A DNA stretch of 64,000 nt, taken from contig CAZIZN010000010.1 of assembly GCA_964543795.1 (NCBI GenBank), positions 62,001 to 126,000 on the forward strand. The letters are read 5' to 3'. Positions 18,423 through 26,209 of this stretch are shown piece after piece (position 1 is the stretch's first letter; every line of letters begins with the position of its first letter). The DNA comes from JACKIC01 sp964543795. GTDB lineage: Bacteria; Planctomycetota; UBA1135; UBA2386. The notes under the pieces are model-generated. The model saw nothing but the letters and a program-made list of their open reading frames with translations, ran no database searches and was not told where the DNA came from. The position numbers were made by a program, and so were the translations under genes.

Positions 18423-19667
18423 GTGACCACAGTCGACAGAACCACCGCGGGTCCGTTGCAGCAGCAGGACGCCGAGGTCCACGCCTGGCTGCAGCGCGAA
18501 GACCGCCGGCAGGCCAACACACTGACCCTGATCGCCTCGGAGAACCACTGTTCACCGGCGGTGCGCGAAGCGTGCTCCAGCCGGATCACGGACAAGTACG
18601 CCGAGGGCTACCCGAACAAGCGCTATTACGGCGGCTGCGAGGCCGCCGACGGGATCGAGGAACTGGCTCGCCACCGCGCGCTGCAGCTGTTCGCGGGTGC
18701 CGGCGAGGCCAACGTGCAGCCGCACTCGGGCACGACGGCCAACCTCGCGGCGCTGACGGCGCTCGCCGGACCGGGCGGTCGCATCGTCGGCATGGCGCTC
18801 AAGGCCGGCGGTCACCTGAGCCACGGCCACGACCGCAGCCACACGGGCATGCTGTTCGCGCCGCGGCAGTACGGCGTCGGCGCCGACGGCCGCATCGACC
18901 TCGACGAGGTGCGGCGCGTCGTGCTCGAGCACCGACCGCAGGTGCTGATCGCGGGCGGCAGCAGCTACAGCCGCGACATCGACTACGCCGCGTTCGCGGC
19001 GATCGCCAAGGAGGTCGGCGCCTACCTCATGGCCGACATCGCGCACCCCGCGGGTCTCGTCGCCGCCGGCGTCGTGCCGTCGCCGGTCGGCATCGCCGAC
19101 GTCGTGACGATGACCACGCACAAGACGCTGCGCGGCCCGCGCGGCGGCATGATCCTGGCGAAGCCCGAGGTCGCGCGGAAGATCCAGTCGGCGGTGTTCC
19201 CGGGCGCCCAGGGCGGACCGCTCGTGCACCAGATCGCCGGCAAGGCGGTGGCGTTCGGCGAGGCGCTGCGACCCGAGTTCCGCGCCTACCAGCAGCGCGT
19301 CAAGGAGAACGCGGCCTGGCTCGCCCAGTGCCTGCTCGCCGAAGGGCTCGACATCGTCACCGGCGGCACCGACAACCACATCGTGCTCGTCGACCTGCGC
19401 AAGACCGACGTCACCGGCGCGCAGATCGAAGAGCGCGCCCTCGCCGCGGGACTGGCGGTCAACAAGAACGCGATCCCGGGCGACCCCAGGCCGCCGATGG
19501 TGACGTCCGGGCTGCGCCTGGGCACGCCGGCCGTGACCACGCGCGGCCTCGGCCGCGACGAGATCCAGACGATCGCCGGGATCATCGTCGGGCTCGTGCG
19601 CGGCGACGACCCCGAACGTTTCCGTCCCACCGTGCAGCAGCTCTGCGCCGCCTTCCCGCTGGCCTGA
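18423..19667 (+). CDS. glyA: Serine hydroxymethyltransferase GlyA
   Basis: A 414-aa PLP enzyme interconverting serine and glycine with tetrahydrofolate as one-carbon carrier. Landmarks are LIASENHCSP, YAEGYPNKRYYGGCE, the PLP lysine Lys234 in VTMTTHKTLRGPRGG, and the C-terminal TSGLRLGTPAVTTRG. Length and motifs are fully normal. The start is GTG at 18423. It is divergent from speA across 201 bp that must hold both promoters; I could not identify -35/-10 boxes there with confidence. Confidence 0.95.
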   Translation: MTTVDRTTAGPLQQQDAEVHAWLQREDRRQANTLTLIASENHCSPAVREACSSRITDKYAEGYPNKRYYGGCEAADGIEELARHRALQLFAGAGEANVQPHSGTTANLAALTALAGPGGRIVGMALKAGGHLSHGHDRSHTGMLFAPRQYGVGADGRIDLDEVRRVVLEHRPQVLIAGGSSYSRDIDYAAFAAIAKEVGAYLMADIAHPAGLVAAGVVPSPVGIADVVTMTTHKTLRGPRGGMILAKPEVARKIQSAVFPGAQGGPLVHQIAGKAVAFGEALRPEFRAYQQRVKENAAWLAQCLLAEGLDIVTGGTDNHIVLVDLRKTDVTGAQIEERALAAGLAVNKNAIPGDPRPPMVTSGLRLGTPAVTTRGLGRDEIQTIAGIIVGLVRGDDPERFRPTVQQLCAAFPLA

Positions 19668-19724
19668 TCTCCGAACCGCGGGCCGGATCTCCGAACCGCT
19701 GGCGTGGCCCGGCCGCGCCGGCCC
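19666..19724. repeat. Direct repeat and GC-rich hairpin after glyA
   Basis: GATCTCCGAACCGC occurs at 19666-19679 and again at 19686-19699. It is followed by an imperfect stem-loop (GGCCCGGC, loop CGC, GCCGGCCC; one mismatch in eight). The hairpin lies between convergent genes and could terminate transcription, but no T-run follows. Confidence 0.4.
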
Positions 19725-19737
19725 CGCCGCGCGCCGC

Positions 19738-20208
19738 TCAGCGACGAACCGTCGCCAGGGCGGCCTTCACCGCCGGCAGGCGCTGCGCGAACACCTCCTG
19801 CCTGGCCGTGAACTCCACCACCGTCACGCGGCAGCCGGACAGCAGCCCGCGACCGGCGACCCAGACGGCGACCAGGTAGCCGAAGCGCTCGCCGCCGACG
19901 TCGACCGCGTACTCGGCGCAGCGGCCGGCCTGGCCATCGGCGTCCGCGCAGTCGCCCTTGCCTTCGACCTGGTAGCCGCGCTGCACCAGGTCGTGGTCGA
20001 GCGACTGGCACCAGAAGTCGAGATCGCCGGCGTTGGCGTCGGTGAAGGTGCGCAGCCACAACCGCGCCGCGTCGCTCGTGACGGCGCGGAAGTCGGCGGC
20101 ATCGTCGTGGTGCGCGAGCACCAGGAAGTCCTTCGGCGGGGACATCGGCGCCGCACAGGCGGCGGCGAGCCATGCGACGAACAGGAGCGGCAGCGCGGTG
20201 CGGTGCAT
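19738..20208 (-). CDS. Small hypothetical lipoprotein
   Basis: A 156-aa lipoprotein with signal sequence and lipobox (AWLAAAC, Cys at ~18). The mature domain begins PMSPPKDFLVLAHHDDAADF and contains two Cys in the middle (GDCADADGQAGRCAEY). I do not recognise the family. Its ATG overlaps the stop codon of the DUF4349 gene by one base (TGATG), so the two are translated from one message and probably act together at the membrane. Confidence 0.6.
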   Translation of the reverse strand: MHRTALPLLFVAWLAAACAAPMSPPKDFLVLAHHDDAADFRAVTSDAARLWLRTFTDANAGDLDFWCQSLDHDLVQRGYQVEGKGDCADADGQAGRCAEYAVDVGGERFGYLVAVWVAGRGLLSGCRVTVVEFTARQEVFAQRLPAVKAALATVRR

Positions 20209-20984
20209 CAGAAGTCCTCCATCACCCGTTCGGCGCCGACGAGGTTGATCCAGTGGAACCGGCTCGGCTCCCGCACGCGTTTCCGCGGCGGCGGCGCGGC
20301 GATCGACCGGAAGGTCGCCTGCAGCGTCGCCAGCGCGACGCGGTCGGCGAGGAACTTGCGCCGGCCCTCCATGCGCTCGATCTCCTCGGTGAGGCGCCGC
20401 AGTTCGGTCTCGACGCGCAGGATGTCCTCGACCTTCTCGGCCTTGGCGAGCACCTCGAGCAGTCGCTCGCGCGACTTGCGGGCGTTGTCGATGCGGATGC
20501 CGAGGTCGAGGAACTCCTCGGTGACGTCCTCCGCCTCGCGCGACTCGCGCAGCACGCGGCCGAGCGAGCGCAGCAGCGCGAACGCCTCGTCGAAATGCTG
20601 CGCCGGCACGCGCACGACGACCGTCGTGCCCTGCTGGCCGGCCGAGCCCGACTGCTGCTGCAGGTGGCCCTGCCAGCCCTGCACCGCGGCGAGGAACTTC
20701 GCCAACGCTTCGTCGACGCGGGCCGCCTCGACCTCCATCTGACCGCGCTGCACGAGCATGCGGTCGCCGCGCGAGCCGGCCGACTGCCCCGCCTTGCCGG
20801 CCACGACGGCATCGCCCGCCCACGCGGCCGGATTCCCGAACGGCTCGGCCGCGACGCCGTCCCCAACGAGACCGTTGGTCACGTCGTCGAACGCCACCAC
20901 CGCGCGCGGCGCGGCGCCGGCTTCGGGAGCGACGCATGCAGCACCCAGGAGGCACAGACACGCCAACCAGACGACCCTTCGCAT
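20208..20984 (-). CDS. DUF4349 domain lipoprotein
   Basis: A 258-aa lipoprotein (lipobox LLGAAC, Cys at ~17). Residues ~75-235 fit DUF4349: a beta segment (LVQRGQMEVEAARVDEAL), TTVVVRVPAQHFDEAFALL, then a coiled coil (NARKSRERLLEVLAKAEKVE, followed by TELRRLTEEIERMEGRRKFL). DUF4349 proteins usually carry a C-terminal membrane helix; this one ends without one (RFHWINLVGAERVMEDF), so the lipid is its only visible anchor. The biochemical role of the family is unknown. It forms a coupled pair with the downstream small lipoprotein. Confidence 0.75.
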   Translation of the reverse strand: MRRVVWLACLCLLGAACVAPEAGAAPRAVVAFDDVTNGLVGDGVAAEPFGNPAAWAGDAVVAGKAGQSAGSRGDRMLVQRGQMEVEAARVDEALAKFLAAVQGWQGHLQQQSGSAGQQGTTVVVRVPAQHFDEAFALLRSLGRVLRESREAEDVTEEFLDLGIRIDNARKSRERLLEVLAKAEKVEDILRVETELRRLTEEIERMEGRRKFLADRVALATLQATFRSIAAPPPRKRVREPSRFHWINLVGAERVMEDF

Positions 20985-21183
20985 CGGCAGACCTCTCGAC
21001 GGGAGCCCGACCAGGCTTCCCTCGACGTTCTACCACCCAGGTCTAGGATCACCAATCCGGCGGCGCACGGATGCAGCAGCAACCGCCGCCCGCCACGACC
21101 GCCGCCCGCGACGACAATCGCCGCAGCACCGGCCCACCCGCAGCACCCACCACCGCCGTATCGACGCGCCGCGCCCACCATCC

Positions 21184-23187
21184 ATGCCCGCCGCAACCAT
21201 CCTGGCCCCGTTCGTGTTCCTGTTCGCGGCCGCAGTGCTCACCGCGCAGGGCGAGCGCATCGAGTGGCAGCGTTCGCTCGCCGATGCGCTGGCCGAGCAA
21301 CGACGCACCGGCCTGCCGCTGCTGATCGCCGTGAACACGCAAGGCGAGGTGTTCAACGACCGCTTCGCCGCCACGACCTACCTCGACCCGGCCTTCGTCG
21401 AGCTGACGCGCGGTTACGTCTGCGTGGTCGCCTCGCCGGACCGCCACAACGAATCCGACTACGACGCCTTCGGCAACCGGATCGAGTGCCCCCGCTTCCC
21501 CGGCTGCACGTGCGCCGAACACATCGCCATCGAACCGCTGCTCTACGAACGCTGGTTCGAGGGCACGCGCGCTGCGCCGCGCCACATCGCGGTCGGCCCC
21601 GACGGCACGAAACTGTTCGACCGCTACCTCGACAACAGCATGCAGACCGCGATCGACGCGATCCGCCGGCACCGCGGTGCGGCGCGCGCGGGCGCCGATC
21701 CGCTGCCCCGCACCGTCGCCGCGCTACTGCAGCGACGCGACGCCGCCGCGCGGCGTGCGCTCGAAGAGCGCTTCCGGGCCGGCGACACGGCGCAGCGCGT
21801 GGAACTGCTCGCGGCCGCCGGCGAAGCTGCGAGCGAGCCCTTCGACCTGCTGCGCATGGGGCTGCGGGCCGACGCCGAACCGGTGTTCGCGGCGGCGGCC
21901 GCGAGCCTCGCCCAGGTCGCCACGACCGCGGCGCTGATCGACCTGGAGGACGCGCTCGCGCGCACCGACGACGAAGCCCTGCAGGCACGACTGGTCGCCC
22001 GCCTCGACGAACTCGGCAAGACCGACCGCGGCGCGGCACGGCTCCGGTCGCACTTCGACCGCGACCGGGAGGCGCGGCTGCAGCAGCCGTGGCGGAACGC
22101 GTGGGCCCCCGCCGCCTTCGACGCGGCGGACCGCGGCTCGATCGAGGGCGCGCTCGATCGGGCCGAAGCACGGTTGCGGTCGGACGCCGGCGACCGGGCC
22201 GCGCGGCTCCTCCTGGCGACGGCACAGGTCGCACTCGGTCTCCGGCTCGCCGCCGACGGCGGCAAGAACGTCGACCTGTGGCTCGCCGACGGCGAACGCA
22301 GCGCCCGGTCGGCCGGCGACGACGCGGAGACCGCGGCCGTCGCCGCCGTGGCACGCTGGCACCGCGGCGACGCGGCGGGTGCGGAGGCTGCCTGCGCGCA
22401 GGCGCTGGCGAGCGCGAACAGCGACCGCACCCCGGACGCCTGGCTCGCGACGCAGTTCCTGGGCGTGCTCGTGCAGTCGACGACGCGCAGCGCCTACGCG
22501 CGAGCCGAAGCCGAGCCGCTCGCCAGCCTGCGCGGCGAACTCGTGCGCGTCGAACTCGCGCTGACGATGCTCGCAGCACGGGAGGCGACCGAGGAGACCA
22601 CGTTCCTGACCGGCCTGGGCCTGCTCGAGTTCGCCGGCCGCCGCCGCGACGCACGACGCCAGCTCGGTGCGCTCGTCGACCGCTTCCCCGCCTCGGCGCT
22701 CTGCCACGAACGGTGGCGCACGCGGCTGTTGGTCGACCTCGGCGCCGAGCCGATGCGCGCGGCGTACGGCGAGTTCGTCGGCCGCTCGACCGAGCCGGCC
22801 GCCGCCGAGTGGTTCGCCGGCTACGCGGCACTCGTCGCCGGCGAGCAGCACACGCGCGACCGCCGCGGCGACGTGGGCGTCGCGGCCTACGGCGAGGCCG
22901 TCGACCGGTTCGTGCGCAGCGGCGCCGACAACCCCGACTACGCCGACTCGGCCCACCACTTCGCGGTGCTGGCGCTGGCCGGGCGCGCCCACCTGCGGCA
23001 CGCGGCCGGCGACGACGAGGGTGCCGTGGCCGACCTGCTGCGCGCCGCGGCGATGCGCCCCGCCAGTCTGGACGCCGAAGACGGCCTGCTGCGCAAGCCG
23101 CGCGGCATCGCCGGCCGCATCGCCCGCTCGCTGCGGGCCGCCGGCAAGGAGCCGCTCGCGCAGCAGCTGCAGCCGATCCTGCCCTGA
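21184..23187 (+). CDS. Secreted thioredoxin-fold protein with helical-repeat C-terminal region
   Basis: A 667-aa exported protein; the signal peptide ends about VLTAQG. Residues ~25-160 look like a thioredoxin fold of the 'spermatogenesis/Thioredoxin_7' type (LADALAEQRRTGLPLLIAVN), but the CxxC site is absent: NTQGEVFND stands in its place. A three-Cys cluster (IECPRFPGCTCAEHI) follows. The remaining ~500 residues are Ala/Arg/Asp-rich alpha helices resembling TPR or HEAT solenoids. No function can be assigned. The start at 21184 gives the signal peptide. Confidence 0.6.
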   Translation: MPAATILAPFVFLFAAAVLTAQGERIEWQRSLADALAEQRRTGLPLLIAVNTQGEVFNDRFAATTYLDPAFVELTRGYVCVVASPDRHNESDYDAFGNRIECPRFPGCTCAEHIAIEPLLYERWFEGTRAAPRHIAVGPDGTKLFDRYLDNSMQTAIDAIRRHRGAARAGADPLPRTVAALLQRRDAAARRALEERFRAGDTAQRVELLAAAGEAASEPFDLLRMGLRADAEPVFAAAAASLAQVATTAALIDLEDALARTDDEALQARLVARLDELGKTDRGAARLRSHFDRDREARLQQPWRNAWAPAAFDAADRGSIEGALDRAEARLRSDAGDRAARLLLATAQVALGLRLAADGGKNVDLWLADGERSARSAGDDAETAAVAAVARWHRGDAAGAEAACAQALASANSDRTPDAWLATQFLGVLVQSTTRSAYARAEAEPLASLRGELVRVELALTMLAAREATEETTFLTGLGLLEFAGRRRDARRQLGALVDRFPASALCHERWRTRLLVDLGAEPMRAAYGEFVGRSTEPAAAEWFAGYAALVAGEQHTRDRRGDVGVAAYGEAVDRFVRSGADNPDYADSAHHFAVLALAGRAHLRHAAGDDEGAVADLLRAAAMRPASLDAEDGLLRKPRGIAGRIARSLRAAGKEPLAQQLQPILP

Positions 23188-23393
23188 GCGAGGCCGCCGC
23201 AGCGGCCGGCCACGCCCCGCTCCTGGTCGCCGCGCGCGCCCGCCGCGCGCCCCGCGCGCGTTTCCGCTCCGCGACGCCGGACGCGCGTTGCGCGTGCTGC
23301 GCCACCGGATCATGCTGGCGCGACCCCGCGACGCCGGCCCGCGCCACGCGGCGCAAGCCCGCGACGCCGCATCCTCGACCGCCGAACCCGCCG

Positions 23394-24539
23394 ATGTTCG
23401 ACCGCTTCTCCGACAACACCAGGAAGGTCATGACGCTCGCGCGACAGGCGGCCGTGCGCCTGCGACACGGTCACCTCGACGTCGACCACATCTTCCTCGG
23501 CCTGCTCGAACTGGACGCCGGCGGCGCCGCGCGGCTGCTCGCGCACTTCGGCGTCGACGCGAAGCTGCTGCTCGCCGAACTGCTGCAACATCTGCCGCCC
23601 GGCGAGCACGACGCCGGCGGCCAGCTGCCCTTCACTCCCGAAGCGCGGCTCGTGCTGGAACACACGCTCGAGGAGGCCGGCAAGCTGGGCGTGCGGCACC
23701 TCGGCACCGAACACCTGCTGCTCGCGATCGTGCGCGAGGCCGACACGTTGCCGGCGAAGGTGCTGCGTTCGTCGGGCATCACGCACCCGTCGCTGCGCGC
23801 CACTGTGCTCGCCTGGCAGCCGGCGAACATGCGCATGAACCGGCGCCTGCTGCTGATCAGCAACTCGACCATGCACGGCGGCGGCTACCTCGAGCACTGC
23901 CGCGAACACCTCGCCACGCTGCTCGACGGCGGCAGGAAGTCGGTGCTGTTCGTGCCCTACGCGCTCGCCGACCACGACGCCTACGCCGCCAAGGCCCGCG
24001 CCGCCTTCGCGGCGATCGGCCACGAACTGCGTTCCGTCCACGAGACCGACGACCCGCGGCGAGCCGTGCTGCACGCCGACGCGGTCTTCGTCGGCGGCGG
24101 CAACACCTTCCGGCTGCTGCGCGCGCTCTACCGCCACGAGCTCCTGGACGCGATCGCCGAGCGTGCGTACGCGGGCACGCCCTACATCGGCAGCAGCGCC
24201 GGCACGAACGTGGCGACGCCGTCGATCCGCACCACGAACGACATGCCGATCGTCCAGCCGCCGTCGTTCGCGGCGCTGCACCTCGTGCCGTTCCAGATCA
24301 ATCCGCACTACCTGGACCCGGATCCGACGAGCAAGCACATGGGCGAGACCCGCGAGGAGCGCCTGCGGCAGTTCCACGAGGAGAACGAGACGCCGGTGCT
24401 CGGAATGCGCGAGGGCTGCATGGTGCTCGTCGAAGGCGACCGTGCCCAGCTGCTCGGCACCACCGCGGCGCGGCTGTTCCGCCGCAGTGCGCCGCCGCAG
24501 GAACTGACGCCGCCGGCGGACCTGTCCTTCCTGTTGTGA
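23394..24539 (+). CDS. Clp-repeat (ClpN) domain fused to peptidase E (alpha-aspartyl dipeptidase)
   Basis: A 381-aa protein with two parts in one uninterrupted frame. Residues 1-140 hold two Clp repeats like the N-terminal domain of ClpA/ClpC (FDRFSDNTRKVMTLARQAA, GTEHLLLAIVREAD). Residues ~147-381 are a complete S51 dipeptidase: LLLISNSTMHGGGYL, FVGGGNTFRLL, the nucleophile Ser268 in IGSSAGTN, Asp283 in RTTNDMP and His305 in INPHY. PepE cleaves N-terminal Asp-X dipeptides. A separate pepE could begin at an internal ATG (Met146 or Met148), but no clear ribosome site precedes it and no stop codon separates the halves. The M28 peptidase gene follows after eight bases. Confidence 0.82.
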   Translation: MFDRFSDNTRKVMTLARQAAVRLRHGHLDVDHIFLGLLELDAGGAARLLAHFGVDAKLLLAELLQHLPPGEHDAGGQLPFTPEARLVLEHTLEEAGKLGVRHLGTEHLLLAIVREADTLPAKVLRSSGITHPSLRATVLAWQPANMRMNRRLLLISNSTMHGGGYLEHCREHLATLLDGGRKSVLFVPYALADHDAYAAKARAAFAAIGHELRSVHETDDPRRAVLHADAVFVGGGNTFRLLRALYRHELLDAIAERAYAGTPYIGSSAGTNVATPSIRTTNDMPIVQPPSFAALHLVPFQINPHYLDPDPTSKHMGETREERLRQFHEENETPVLGMREGCMVLVEGDRAQLLGTTAARLFRRSAPPQELTPPADLSFLL

Positions 24540-24547
24540 ACCCGATC

Positions 24548-26164
24548 ATGCGAATCCACACCTTGCTACCCGCGGCGTGCCTCGCCGCCGTCGCCGCCGG
24601 CCAGGACCGCGCCGCTCTCGACGCCCTGATCACGAAGGACACGCTGGCCGCGCACGTGCGGTTCCTGTCCAGCGACCTGCTCGAGGGCCGCGGCGTGGGC
24701 ACGCGCGGCGACGAACTCGCGCGTCTCTACCTCGCCACGCAGCTGCAGGCGTACGGACTGCAGCCGGCCGGCAGCGAGGGTTCGTGGCTGCAACCCGTGC
24801 CGATCCTCGGCATCACCTCGCAGGTGACGCGCACGCTGACCGCCCGCGGCACGGGCGAGGCGACGTTCGCCGCCCCCGAGGACTTCACGGCGGTCGCCGG
24901 CAGTCCCGACGCACGCGCGGCGTGGGACGGAGCGGAGCTCGTGTTCGTCGGCTACGGCATCCACGCGCCCGAACAGCAGTGGGACGACTTCGGGCAGCGC
25001 GACGTGCGCGGCAAGGTGCTGCTGGTCATGAACGACGATCCCGCCGACGACCCGGCGCGGTTCGCCGGCAAGACGAGGCTCTACTACGGCCGCTGGAGCT
25101 ACAAGTACGAGGAGGCGGCGCGGCGCGGCGCGATCGGCGCGATCGTGATCCACACGAACGAATCGGCGGGCTACCCGTTCCAGGTCATCCAGGCCAACCA
25201 CGGCCGCGAGAACTTCTGGCTGCCGTTCCGCGCCGGCGAGCCGACGCTGGGCATCCGTTCGTGGTGCACCGAGGACGCCGCGCGCAAGCTCTGCGCGCTG
25301 GGCGGTCACGACCTCGACGAACTGCGCAGCAACGCCAGGAAGGGCAACCACCTGCCGGTGCCGCTCGGCGTGAAGGTCGACCTCGCGATCGAGAACAGCG
25401 TCCGTGAGATCCGCTCGGCGAACGTCGCGGCGGTGCTGCCGGGCAGCGATCCGGCGCTGGCCGCCGAGCACGTCGTGGTCACGGCCCACTTCGACCACCT
25501 CGGCATCGGCAAGCCCCGCGGCGACGATGCGATCTACAACGGCGCCGTCGACAACGCCTCGGGCTGCGCAGGCGTGCTGGCGATCGCCGAGGCCGCGAGC
25601 CAGCTGCCGCAGCGGCCCCGCCGCAGCCTCCTGTTCCTGTTCGTGACGGCCGAGGAATCGGGCCTGCTGGGCTCGCAGTTCTTCGCCGCCGAACCGACCG
25701 TGCCGAAGGAGCGCCTCGTCGCCAACTACAACGTCGACGGCCTCAACATCTGGGGCCCGTCGCACGACGTCGAGTTCATCGGCCACGGCAAGAACAGCCT
25801 CACCGCGCTCGCCGACGGCATCGCCAAGGCGCGCGGCCGCCGGCTCGAACCGGACAGCAACCCCGACCTCGGCCTGTTCTACCGCAGCGACCACTTCAGC
25901 TTCGCGCGCATCGGCGTGCCCGCCGCCTACTTCAAGGCGGGCAGGGACTTCGTCGACCGGCCGGAGGACCGCCGCCGCATGAAGAACAGCTACACCACCG
26001 TGCACTACCACCAGCCGACCGACGAACTGGCGCCGTGGTGGAACTTCGACGGTGCGATCGCCGACGTGCAGCTGCTCTTCGAGTGCCTGCTCGCGACGGC
26101 CAACGCCGAAACGGCGCCCACCTGGACGCCGGGCGACGAGTTCGAGAACGCGCGCGGCCGGTGA
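24548..26164 (+). CDS. Secreted M28 family metallopeptidase with PA domain
   Basis: A 538-aa exported aminopeptidase-like enzyme (signal peptide MRIHTLLPAACLAAVAAGQ). A protease-associated insert spans ~110-250 (ELVFVGYGIHAPEQQWDDF, GKVLLVMNDDPADDP). The di-zinc site is complete: His in VTAHFDHLG, Asp in NGAVDNASG, Glu-Glu in FVTAEESGLLGSQ, Asp in YNVDGLN and a late His in TVHYHQPTDE. It should release amino acids from peptides in the periplasm or outside. It follows the ClpN-PepE gene by eight bases, making a two-gene peptidase operon. A GTG overlapping the upstream stop is an alternative start. Confidence 0.88.
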   Translation: MRIHTLLPAACLAAVAAGQDRAALDALITKDTLAAHVRFLSSDLLEGRGVGTRGDELARLYLATQLQAYGLQPAGSEGSWLQPVPILGITSQVTRTLTARGTGEATFAAPEDFTAVAGSPDARAAWDGAELVFVGYGIHAPEQQWDDFGQRDVRGKVLLVMNDDPADDPARFAGKTRLYYGRWSYKYEEAARRGAIGAIVIHTNESAGYPFQVIQANHGRENFWLPFRAGEPTLGIRSWCTEDAARKLCALGGHDLDELRSNARKGNHLPVPLGVKVDLAIENSVREIRSANVAAVLPGSDPALAAEHVVVTAHFDHLGIGKPRGDDAIYNGAVDNASGCAGVLAIAEAASQLPQRPRRSLLFLFVTAEESGLLGSQFFAAEPTVPKERLVANYNVDGLNIWGPSHDVEFIGHGKNSLTALADGIAKARGRRLEPDSNPDLGLFYRSDHFSFARIGVPAAYFKAGRDFVDRPEDRRRMKNSYTTVHYHQPTDELAPWWNFDGAIADVQLLFECLLATANAETAPTWTPGDEFENARGR

Positions 26165-26172
26165 GGTCGCCC

Positions 26173-26199
26173 GGCCGGGAGCGCACGCGCGTCCCGGCC
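26173..26199. terminator. Hairpin between convergent genes, possible bidirectional terminator
   Basis: GGCCGGGA and TCCCGGCC are exact complements with an 11-base loop, centred between the stop codons at 26164 and 26210. No T-run is present on either side, so intrinsic termination is uncertain. Confidence 0.4.
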
Positions 26200-26209
26200 C
26201 CCCGACCCG

